In this document: in pieces, positions 54,137-62,070 of the stretch
Layout of the letters: each line of letters starts with the position of its first letter
How positions within the stretch are numbered: the first letter of the stretch is position 1
Source: JANYGA01 sp031420415
Lineage (GTDB): Bacteria > Vulcanimicrobiota > Vulcanimicrobiia > Vulcanimicrobiales > Vulcanimicrobiaceae
Direction of reading: 5' to 3'
Length of the DNA: 64,000 nt
Assembly (NCBI GenBank): GCA_031420415.1
Contig: JANOMT010000025.1
Coordinates: forward strand, 62,001 to 126,000
Made by a program: the position numbers and the translations under genes
The notes under the pieces: generated by a model
Database searches by the model: none
Seen by the model: only the letters and a program-made list of their open reading frames with translations
Told to the model about the DNA's origin: nothing

Positions 54137-54880
54137 ATGAAACAGAGCAGGCTGGATGCACGAATGCCACCCGGCCTCCAGAGAGCGTATCGCCTTATGA
54201 TTCAACGGGAAATCAAGCCTCACGTCTCTCACGACGTCATTTGGGTCGCCGCCGTCTCCGATCGTGAAACTTCGCGGGGAGCGCTCCTCGCGCTCATCGA
54301 GGACGACGACCAACTCGTCGTTGCGGGCTCGGCTTCATCGGCTAGTGACGCGAAGCCCTTGCTCGATATCGAGCGGCTCGATGTCATCCTCGTTAATTTG
54401 CCGCTTTCCGCGCGCCCACTCGCAGAAGGCATCGATTTCATCCGTTTTGCCAAGGCAAAGCGTCCCGACGTCGGCATCGTCTCGCTCAAGCGTGACGTCG
54501 ACGAGCACTGTCTGCGCGCCGCGCTCGACGCGGGCGCGAACGCCTGTTGCATGGCGACGACTTCGCAGCACCGCCTCGCGCAGGCAATTCGCGCCGTTGC
54601 TGAAGGCGCGACGTGGCTCGATCCCGAGGTTTCGCGGATCCTCCTCCACCCGACGCCGCCGCCCGCTGCGTTTGCGAAGCCCGTCGTGCCGCATCTCTCC
54701 CCGCGTGAACGCGAAATCTTGCGGCTTCTTACCGACGGCTATACGAACGAAGAGATCGCCGACCGTCTCACGTGCGCACCCGCGACTGTGAAAACCCACC
54801 TACTCCATCTCTTTCGCAAGCTCGGCGTCCGCGACCGCGTGAGCGCCGCCGTCACCGCACTCCGCGGAGACCTCATCTAA
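54137..54880 (+). CDS. LuxR/NarL-type regulator with degenerate receiver domain
   Basis: 247 aa. Receiver-like domain (about 33-155) keeps the fold, but the phospho-acceptor is Asn87 in DVILVNLPLS instead of Asp, so phosphorylation is unlikely. LuxR helix-turn-helix at about 185-245 with LSPREREILRLLTDGYTNEEIA and ATVKTHLLHLFRKL. Divergent from xoxF and directly followed by a TonB receptor in the same frame. It may sense availability of a substrate or metal by another route. Confidence 0.88.
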   Translation: MKQSRLDARMPPGLQRAYRLMIQREIKPHVSHDVIWVAAVSDRETSRGALLALIEDDDQLVVAGSASSASDAKPLLDIERLDVILVNLPLSARPLAEGIDFIRFAKAKRPDVGIVSLKRDVDEHCLRAALDAGANACCMATTSQHRLAQAIRAVAEGATWLDPEVSRILLHPTPPPAAFAKPVVPHLSPREREILRLLTDGYTNEEIADRLTCAPATVKTHLLHLFRKLGVRDRVSAAVTALRGDLI

Positions 54881-54898
54881 GAAACGAGCGCGCCCATC

Positions 54899-57142
54899 TT
54901 GGCCTTCGTCTTCGCCGCGGCGCTCGCGGTAACGTCCTCGTACGTCGCCGTCGTCATCGCGGATCCGTCGCCCAGAACCGCAACGACCCCCGAGGCCCGG
55001 CCTGTATCGACCACCGAAACCATCGTGGTCGTCGACGAAAATGGACGGCGGATCGACGACGTTCACATTTCGAGGAGCGTTTCCGCGATTTTCGGTGAGA
55101 TGTTCGAAATTAGCAAACGCGGATACGAGACGGTCACGTTGCACGGCCCCTTCGCCCCGCGCACCGTCGTCCGGCTCGTTCGCGTTCTTCCGGTGATCGG
55201 CTCCGTCACCGTCGCGACCGGCACCGAGAAGAACCTGCATGCCGTGCCTTTTGCCGCATCGGCGATCGACCGATCGACGATCGCGCTCGCGCAGGCCAGT
55301 TCCGTCGATCGACTTCTTCGCGCACTCCCGGGCTTCGATCGGACGCGGAGCAATAGCGCCTTCACCAACTATGGCCAACTGCGGGCCTCGTTCTCCGGGG
55401 CCGGTAACGACCGCGGTAGCGTCCTCGTCGATGGAACGCCCGCCCAAGACGGCTTCGGTGGTCAGATCGATTGGCAGGCCTATCCCAGCGACGAAGTTCA
55501 ACGCGTCGAACTTTTGCGCGGTGCCGGTTCCGCGCTCTACGGTTCGGGAGCGATCGGTGGAACGCTCGACATCGCGACATTCGCACCGCGGACGGGCGCC
55601 GGCATCGCATCCGACGGGCGGCTCGCGCTCGGCTTCGGAACGAACGACGATCGGCACTCGAGCGTGCAATTGCGGACACCGATCGGCAGCACCGTCGGCC
55701 TCTCGTTTTCCGGCGTTCAATCGCAACTCGCCTACGCCGATCTTCCGCCCGCGTTCGCGACACCGATCGATCGAATGGCGGTAAGCACGAACGGTGCGAC
55801 GCATCTTCGTGCGCGCTTCGACGACGGGAAAACCAGCCTCGACGCAGCAGCAATCGCCGCATCAGATCGGCAAGACGAAGGTCGACCGAACTACGCCTTC
55901 GATCGCTCGTTCCGACAGATCGGTGTGACCGCAACTCGATCGATCGGTGCGCTTCACGCGCGACTTTCTACGTTTGCGCGCGATACGACCATCGTCAATC
56001 TCGCCGATGTCTTTCCCGCGAAGCCCGGGACGCCGCGTTACGTGCAGCACGTGCCGACGACGGAGAACGGCTTCGCGTTCGGACTCGCCGCACGACCGAA
56101 CCTGGCGCTCGATCTTTCGCTTGCGATCGACGGGCGCCGCGTCGTCGGCACCAGCGAACAGGCAGGGCCGACGGGCGCGCTGCAAGCTCGTGGCTCGGGC
56201 GCCGAGACGACACGCGGAATCGGCGTGCAGGGCAGCTTGCGATTCAGACGAGGTGAAGTACTCGTGGGCGTCCGAGCCGATGCGATCCGCTATGAGAATC
56301 TCGCGCTCGTGACCGTCACGGCGGCGACACCCGCACCGCTGGTCGCAACGACCACCGTCCGCTCGCGTGATGAAGGCGCCGTCTCGCCGCGCGCGGCGCT
56401 CCGTTACGATCTCTCGCCGGCGCTCGCACTGCGCTTTTCAAGCGGCGGCGGCTTTCGTGCTCCGTATCTTAACGAATTGGTTCGCGGTTTTAACATCGGC
56501 GCCGTCGTCATGGCACCCAACCCCGCGCTCGTGCCCGAACGCAGCCGCACGGACGGCGCCGGGCTCGATGCGCTCTTCGATCGCGGTCGCGGCCGCGCGA
56601 CCTTGGATATCGTGCAGACGCGCGTCAGCGACGCGATCGCTTTCGCGACGGTCTCACCCATACTCATGCAGCGTCGTAACATCGCGCGTACACAAACCGA
56701 CGGCGAAACACTCACTCTCGCTGACGCGATCGGCGCGTGCGCGCGTTTGCGCGCGTCGGCAACGACACAATACGCGCGCACCATCGCATCTCCGGGCGAG
56801 ACCGCGGGGAAACGCATCGCCTTCGTCCCGGAGCGCGCGGCGAATCTCGGCATCGACGCCGCGGGCCGCGGAGCGCTCGCAGGATCGCTCGACGTGTCGT
56901 ACGTGGGGCAAACCTTCGCAGACGACCTCGAACGTCAACCGCTCGGGGCGGCGCTGTTGATTGCCGCGACGTTACGTGCGACGACGAATTCGGGAACGTC
57001 GTTCTCACTGATCGGCGAGAATCTCACCCACCAAACGTATCTTTCGAGCCTCGATCGTTTCGGCACGCCGCTCGGCGTGGCATTTCGTATCGCGGTCCCG
57101 CTCGGACCGGCGCCGGAACGAACGTCGAGCTGCGCTCGCTAA
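54899..57142 (+). CDS. TonB-dependent outer-membrane receptor
   Basis: 747 aa. Signal-like N-terminus, carboxypeptidase-like or STN-like segment (about 40-100), plug domain with the pattern LLRALPGF...RGSVLVDGTPAQDGFGGQ...RVELLRGAGSALYGSGAIGG, then a barrel of about 22 strands. The start is unclear: TTG at 54899 or ATC at 54896, as no ATG suits. The gene follows the regulator by 18 bp. Next to a lanthanide enzyme, uptake of a lanthanide chelate is an attractive guess, but B12 or iron chelates are equally possible. Confidence 0.88.
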   Translation: MAFVFAAALAVTSSYVAVVIADPSPRTATTPEARPVSTTETIVVVDENGRRIDDVHISRSVSAIFGEMFEISKRGYETVTLHGPFAPRTVVRLVRVLPVIGSVTVATGTEKNLHAVPFAASAIDRSTIALAQASSVDRLLRALPGFDRTRSNSAFTNYGQLRASFSGAGNDRGSVLVDGTPAQDGFGGQIDWQAYPSDEVQRVELLRGAGSALYGSGAIGGTLDIATFAPRTGAGIASDGRLALGFGTNDDRHSSVQLRTPIGSTVGLSFSGVQSQLAYADLPPAFATPIDRMAVSTNGATHLRARFDDGKTSLDAAAIAASDRQDEGRPNYAFDRSFRQIGVTATRSIGALHARLSTFARDTTIVNLADVFPAKPGTPRYVQHVPTTENGFAFGLAARPNLALDLSLAIDGRRVVGTSEQAGPTGALQARGSGAETTRGIGVQGSLRFRRGEVLVGVRADAIRYENLALVTVTAATPAPLVATTTVRSRDEGAVSPRAALRYDLSPALALRFSSGGGFRAPYLNELVRGFNIGAVVMAPNPALVPERSRTDGAGLDALFDRGRGRATLDIVQTRVSDAIAFATVSPILMQRRNIARTQTDGETLTLADAIGACARLRASATTQYARTIASPGETAGKRIAFVPERAANLGIDAAGRGALAGSLDVSYVGQTFADDLERQPLGAALLIAATLRATTNSGTSFSLIGENLTHQTYLSSLDRFGTPLGVAFRIAVPLGPAPERTSSCAR

Positions 57143-58011
57143 ACGAGGGTAATATCGAGCCCGATATCGAGCGCCGTCACGCTATGCGTGAGCGCGCCGA
57201 CGGAGATGATGTCGACGCCCGTCGCTGCGATCGCCGCAACCGTCGAGAGCGAGACACCGCCCGATACTTCGAGCGTCGCGCGCCCGTCCGTGCGCCGGAC
57301 GGCTTCGCGCACGTCATCGAGTGCGAAATTATCGAGTAAGATCGCATCCGCGCCGCCACACGCCAAGACCTCGTCGAGTTGCGAGAGCGTATCGACTTCG
57401 ATTTCGATTCGCACGAGATGACCCGCACGCGCGCGCGAGCCTGCGAGTGCGACGGCAATACCGCCCGCGAGAGCGATGTGGTTGTCCTTGATGAGAATCG
57501 CGTCATCGAGTCGGAAGCGGTGATTGCTTCCACCGCCCGCGCGGACCGCATATTTCTCGAGCGCACGCAGCCCGGGTAGCGTCTTGCGCGTCTCGCAGAT
57601 CCGCGCGTGCGTTCCGCGCACCGCCGTGACGTATCGCGCCGTCTCCGTCGCGACGCCGCACAAATGTGAGAGAAAGTTTAGTGCCGTACGTTCGGCGCCG
57701 AGGAGAGCGCGCGCGTCGCACGCGATCGTTGCGAGCGTCGTTTTTGCGGCGATCTCATCGCCGTCGCGACGTTCGTTTGCGAAGGTCGATGACGGATCGA
57801 GCAACGCAAACGCGGCGAGCGCGATCTCGAGGCCCGCGAGCGTTCCCGGCACGCGTGCGACGAGCGATGCGCGCGCGTGCGTCCCCGCGGGAATGGTCGC
57901 TTCCGACGTGATGTCGCCACCGAGACCGAAGTCTTCGGCGAGTGCCGCGCGTAGGACGGGCTCGTAGATCACCCGCGGGAGCGGCGCGAGCGCGCGCGTT
58001 GTCGTCATCAT
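57139..58011 (-). CDS. nadC: Nicotinate-nucleotide pyrophosphorylase (carboxylating)
   Basis: 290 aa. Converts quinolinate and PRPP to nicotinate mononucleotide. Seen: EDFGLGGDITSEATIP, LSHLCGVATETARYV, RKTLPGLRALEKYAV with catalytic Lys/Arg, KDNHIALAGG and EVSGGVSL. ATGA overlap with the nadB stop. Last gene of the nadA-nadB-nadC operon. Confidence 0.97.
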   Translation of the reverse strand: MMTTTRALAPLPRVIYEPVLRAALAEDFGLGGDITSEATIPAGTHARASLVARVPGTLAGLEIALAAFALLDPSSTFANERRDGDEIAAKTTLATIACDARALLGAERTALNFLSHLCGVATETARYVTAVRGTHARICETRKTLPGLRALEKYAVRAGGGSNHRFRLDDAILIKDNHIALAGGIAVALAGSRARAGHLVRIEIEVDTLSQLDEVLACGGADAILLDNFALDDVREAVRRTDGRATLEVSGGVSLSTVAAIAATGVDIISVGALTHSVTALDIGLDITLV

Positions 58012-59591
58012 ACCGGTTGCGCCGTGGGCAGATCCGCGAGCGTCGAAAACGATCGCTGCCCCGACACGCTCGCGAGCGCTGGGTAATCGCGACGCGCGTG
58101 GCTGCCGCGCGATTCGCGCCGACGTAGCGCGGAATGCGCGATCAATCCGCCCACGAGTGCCGCGTCGCGAACGTCGCGATCGGAATCGCCATCGCCGATC
58201 TCCGCAAGCGCACGCACCGCGCGCGCGAGACTCGTCTCGTCGCGCTCCACACCGACGTCGCGATACATGATGTCGCGAATCGCATCGATCGCGACGGGGG
58301 TAGAGCCGCCGCCAGATAGATCGGCGTCGAAGTCTCGTGACGCGAAGTCGTGCGCGTCGATTGCGATCGCGGCCGGATGGATCGCGTCGAAGACGATCGC
58401 ACGGGCGATCCGCTCGGGATAGACGACGGATTCGAGTAGCGAGTTACTCGCGAGACGATTCGCGCCATGGACGCCGCTCGCGGCGACCTCACCACACGCG
58501 TAGAGCCCCGCAACCGACGTCCGACCCTCGAGATCGATCGCGACGCCGCCCATATGGTAGTGCGCGGCGGCGACGACCGGAATCGTCGCCGTGCGCGGAT
58601 CGATGCCGAAGCGCGCGCACGAAGCAAAGACCGTCGGAAAACGTTCGGGAAAGCGCGCACCGACGGCGTTCCGCGCGTCGAGAAACGCATGACCGCCCCG
58701 CTGCGATGTTGCGAAAACGGCACGGGCGACCACATCGCGCGGCGCGAGTTCGAGCGCCGGATCGATACCGTCCATAAAACGCGCGCCCGTCTCGTCGACG
58801 AGCCACGCGCCCTCACCACGCAACGCCTCGGTCACCAGCGGCAACGGATCGCTCGGCACGTCGAGTGCCGTCGGATGGAATTGAACGAACTCGAGATCGG
58901 CGAGCCGCGCACCGACGCGTGCCGCAAGCGCGATGCCTGCGCCACGGGACGACGTCGGGTTGGTCGTGTAGCGATAGAGGCCGCCGATCCCGCCGGTTGC
59001 GATCACGATCGCGGGCGCGTGCAACGTCGCGATTTCGCCGCCGCGATCCGCGACGACGATCCCGCAGGCGCGTCCGCTCGCAGCGATGACTTCCAGCGCT
59101 CGCGCACCCTCGAAGGCGATGACGTTCGGACAATCGCGAACCGCGACTGCGAGCGCGCGCACCAGTTCTGCTCCCGTCGCATCGCCGCCGGCTTTGAGAA
59201 TGCGTCGACGCGAGTGTGCGGCTTCGCGACCGAGGGCATAGCGTGCCGACGCATCGAGATCGAAGCGCACGCCGAGCTTTGCGACGCGATCGATCGCACC
59301 GGGAGCATCGGCGGCGAGCCGTGCGGCGACCCGGCGCTCGACGAGTCCAGCGCCTGCGGCGACCGTATCTTCCTCGTGCAACAAGGGCGAATCGTCGTCA
59401 CCGACAGCCGCGGCAATTCCGCCCTGTGCCCACGCGGACGACGTCGATTCACCGAGCGTTCCGTATGAAACCAGCGCCACGCGACGGGGCGGCGTCCCCG
59501 CGGCGACGCGCGCGATTTCGAGTGCGGTCATCATGCCCGCGAGCCCACCGCCAACGACGATCGCATCGAAGGTTCGTTCGCGTACCATCAT
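58008..59591 (-). CDS. nadB: L-aspartate oxidase
   Basis: 527 aa flavoenzyme making iminoaspartate. FAD motif VVGGGLAGM, SSAWAQGGIAA, GRAAHSRRRIL, and the HYHMGGVAID segment are clear. The C-terminal helical domain is complete. Coupled by 4-bp overlaps to nadA (upstream) and nadC (downstream). Confidence 0.97.
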   Translation of the reverse strand: MMVRERTFDAIVVGGGLAGMMTALEIARVAAGTPPRRVALVSYGTLGESTSSAWAQGGIAAAVGDDDSPLLHEEDTVAAGAGLVERRVAARLAADAPGAIDRVAKLGVRFDLDASARYALGREAAHSRRRILKAGGDATGAELVRALAVAVRDCPNVIAFEGARALEVIAASGRACGIVVADRGGEIATLHAPAIVIATGGIGGLYRYTTNPTSSRGAGIALAARVGARLADLEFVQFHPTALDVPSDPLPLVTEALRGEGAWLVDETGARFMDGIDPALELAPRDVVARAVFATSQRGGHAFLDARNAVGARFPERFPTVFASCARFGIDPRTATIPVVAAAHYHMGGVAIDLEGRTSVAGLYACGEVAASGVHGANRLASNSLLESVVYPERIARAIVFDAIHPAAIAIDAHDFASRDFDADLSGGGSTPVAIDAIRDIMYRDVGVERDETSLARAVRALAEIGDGDSDRDVRDAALVGGLIAHSALRRRESRGSHARRDYPALASVSGQRSFSTLADLPTAQPV

Positions 59592-60622
59592 GCCGCGGTC
59601 GCCTCGTCGCGACGGACCAGCGTCATGCGTTCGACCGCACGGCGCGCGGGCCCGGCGATCGCGACGTCGATATCGATCTGCGGCGACATCGTTTCGAGCG
59701 CTCGCATGATCTTGGGCAACGTGATCCGCCGCATGTGCGGGCAGAGATTACAGGGTTGCATGAATTCGATTTCCGGAAAGGCGTCGACGAGATTTCCCGC
59801 CATCGAGCACTCCGTAATCATCGCGACGCGCGCGGGTTTCGCGGCTTTGATGTAATCGAGCATCGCCGTGGTCGAGCCCACAAAATCGGCTTCGGCACAG
59901 ACGTCGGGTGGGCACTCGGGATGTGCGAGCACGGCGATACCCGCGTGCGCGTCGCGCAACTCGCGAATCTCAACCGCGGTGAACTTTTCGTGGACTTCGC
60001 AATGGCCTTTCCACGTCACGATTTCGACTTTCGTTTTCGTTGCAACGTACGCGGCGAGGTATTCGTCGGGTATGAAAATCACTTTGGGCACGCCGAGCGA
60101 TTCGACGACCGCCACGGCATTGGCCGACGTGCAGCACACGTCGGATTCCGCTTTGACCGCGGCCGATGTATTGACATACGTGACGACCGGCGCGCCCGGA
60201 TGTTGCGCGCGAAGCGCGCGTACGTCGGCTGCCGTGATCGATTCCGCAAGGGAACAACCTGCTGCGAGATCGGGTAAGAGTACCGTCTTCGTCGGGCTCA
60301 ACAACTTCGCGGTCTCGGCCATGAAATGCACGCCACACATGACGATCGTATCGGCATCGGTCGCTGCAGCTGCCTGGGCGAGCGCGAGTGAATCGCCGAC
60401 GATGTCGGCGACGCAACGATAGATTTCTTGGGTCTGGTAATGATGCGCGAGGACCACGGCGTTGCGCTCGCGCTTGAGCGTTTGGATCCGCGCGACGTAC
60501 GGCGCGTAAAGTTCCCACTCGGCGCGCGTGACCGTCTTCGCGATACTCGCGTAGAGATGGTCCGTCTGCGCTGCGACGGCGGGGGTGTAGGGAAGGTCCA
60601 TGCGTTCGGGCGCTACGGTCAT
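59588..60622 (-). CDS. nadA: Quinolinate synthase
   Basis: 344 aa. Condenses iminoaspartate and dihydroxyacetone phosphate. The three cluster Cys are in SDVCCTSA, MQPCNLCPHM and the HPECPPDVC region; HYQTQEIY and TNRDHE-unrelated active-site His in VLAHH are present. First gene of the NAD operon, with a TATAAT box 60 nt upstream and a palindrome overlapping that promoter. Confidence 0.97.
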   Translation of the reverse strand: MTVAPERMDLPYTPAVAAQTDHLYASIAKTVTRAEWELYAPYVARIQTLKRERNAVVLAHHYQTQEIYRCVADIVGDSLALAQAAAATDADTIVMCGVHFMAETAKLLSPTKTVLLPDLAAGCSLAESITAADVRALRAQHPGAPVVTYVNTSAAVKAESDVCCTSANAVAVVESLGVPKVIFIPDEYLAAYVATKTKVEIVTWKGHCEVHEKFTAVEIRELRDAHAGIAVLAHPECPPDVCAEADFVGSTTAMLDYIKAAKPARVAMITECSMAGNLVDAFPEIEFMQPCNLCPHMRRITLPKIMRALETMSPQIDIDVAIAGPARRAVERMTLVRRDEATAA

Positions 60623-60681
60623 GCAGCTTGTGACGCCACACGGAGATGCCCCGGTTTCGCTTCGCGCGTCACGATTTGAAA

Positions 60682-60687
60682 ATTATA
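60682..60687 (-). promoter_or_regulatory. -10 box (TATAAT) of the nadABC operon
   Basis: TATAAT on the minus strand, 59 nt before the nadA ATG. The -35 region is weak. A 16-bp palindrome lies immediately upstream, in the -10/-35 spacer. Confidence 0.7.
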
Positions 60688-60689
60688 AG

Positions 60690-60705
60690 TGAAACGATCG
60701 TTTCA
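60690..60705. promoter_or_regulatory. Perfect 16-bp palindrome in the nad promoter
   Basis: TGAAACGATCGTTTCA, perfectly self-complementary, fills the spacer of the nadA promoter. A repressor bound here would block transcription. The LacI-type CG-centred look fits several families, including NAD regulators such as NrtR-like or NadQ-like, but the binder is unknown and not encoded nearby. It also overlaps the 3' end of meaB. Confidence 0.7.
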
Positions 60706-61689
60706 TAAACCCTTGACGCTCGAGCGCATCGCCGCGCGCTCGGGCTCCGCTACCGTTGGAAGCGCGTGTTCGACCCGTGCGACGAGCGAGGCTGCAACCG
60801 CGTAGGGATCGGTCGTCCCGTCGACCGCCGCGCCCACGAGCGCTGCAATCTGTGCGTCGACGCGGCGCTCGAGATCGCCCATCACGAGCGCGCGGACGCG
60901 GTGCGCGAAGGCGCCCTTGCGCTTGGCGACGAGATTGCCGCTCGCGCGCAGATAGGCGTCGTGGCGTTCGATCGCGGCCCAGAGTTCGGCCGTGCCGATG
61001 CCTTCGCGCGCGCGCGTCGCGACGAGTTCGGGTACCCAACCCGAAAAATTCAACATCTCCATCATCCCACGAATCTCGCGCTGCAATTGCAGCGCCATCG
61101 GATGGTCGGCTTTGTTTACCACAAAAATATCCGCGACTTCGAGGATGCCCGCTTTGAGGAGTTGCACGGAATCGCCACTGCCGGGCTGCATCGCAACGAG
61201 CGTCGTATCGGCGAGTTCGGCGATCTCGATCTCGGATTGTCCGACGCCGACGGTCTCGACGATCACGACGTCTTTGCCGAAGGCGTCCATGAAGGCGACC
61301 GCATCGCCCGTCGCGCCCGCGAGCCCGCCGAGATGGCCCCGACTGGCCATCGACCGGATGAAGACGTCGGCATCGGTGAAGTGCTCGGTGAGCCGGATGC
61401 GATCGCCCAAGATCGCACCGTGCGAGAACGGCGAGCTCGGATCGACCGAGACGACGCCGACCGTCTTCCCCGCCGCGCGCACGATCGCGACCAGCGCCGA
61501 ACATAGCGTCGATTTCCCGACGCCCGGCGGTCCCGTGAGCCCGATCGTCATCGCGTGCCCGGTCCGTGGAAAGAAGCGATGCATCAGCGCGGCGCCTTTG
61601 CCCGATTCCGCGCGCGAGATCGCGCGTGCGAGCCCGCGTGGGTTCCTCGCTTCAAATTGCGCGGCGATCTGTGCGTCGACATCGGTCAT
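60703..61689 (-). CDS. meaB: Methylmalonyl-CoA mutase chaperone MeaB/ArgK GTPase
   Basis: 328 aa G3E-family GTPase. P-loop GLTGPPGVGKST, Mg2+ loop VDPSSPFSHGAILGDRIRL, base-recognition NKAD, switch motif ETVGVGQSE. Protects and reloads adenosylcobalamin on the mutase encoded at 45-47 kb. ATG at 61689; it overlaps the upstream membrane protein stop (ATGA). Stop codon abuts the nad operator. Confidence 0.96.
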   Translation of the reverse strand: MTDVDAQIAAQFEARNPRGLARAISRAESGKGAALMHRFFPRTGHAMTIGLTGPPGVGKSTLCSALVAIVRAAGKTVGVVSVDPSSPFSHGAILGDRIRLTEHFTDADVFIRSMASRGHLGGLAGATGDAVAFMDAFGKDVVIVETVGVGQSEIEIAELADTTLVAMQPGSGDSVQLLKAGILEVADIFVVNKADHPMALQLQREIRGMMEMLNFSGWVPELVATRAREGIGTAELWAAIERHDAYLRASGNLVAKRKGAFAHRVRALVMGDLERRVDAQIAALVGAAVDGTTDPYAVAASLVARVEHALPTVAEPERAAMRSSVKGL

Positions 61690-62000
61690 GCGCGAGCCCG
61701 TTCGCGTATCGCCGTGACGATGCCGCGCGTGGCGAGCGCGGCGAAGATCGTCGGCAAGAGCGCGCAGACGAGGATCGTGAGCGAGAGCAATCCGATCCCA
61801 CCGCGACCGAACGCGGCGATCGTCAGCGCCCAAAAGATCAACGCGCAGAGCACGTTGCCGAAGATCATGAAACCCAACCGTGCGATCTCGGAAACGACGG
61901 CCCACTCGCGCCGATTGGGCGCGCGTTCCGTCACGGAATCGACGTACTTGCGACGGTAAGCAAAATACTTATCGAGGAAATGATCGCGAAAGCCGGACAC
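61686..62000 (-). CDS. Membrane protein of unknown function, 104 aa
   Basis: Two hydrophobic helices (about residues 42-64 and 68-90) after a charged N-terminus. No family recognised. GTG at 62000 is favoured; the frame is open 20 codons more. Coupled to meaB by ATGA. It may be an oligomerising partner, but context gives nothing specific. Confidence 0.6.
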   Translation of the reverse strand: MSGFRDHFLDKYFAYRRKYVDSVTERAPNRREWAVVSEIARLGFMIFGNVLCALIFWALTIAAFGRGGIGLLSLTILVCALLPTIFAALATRGIVTAIRERARA

Positions 62001-62070
62001 GTCGGTTGATCTTCGACACCATCTTCCGCCGCCCCGGGACAAATGCGCCGCCCTCGCCAACTCTCTCTCA

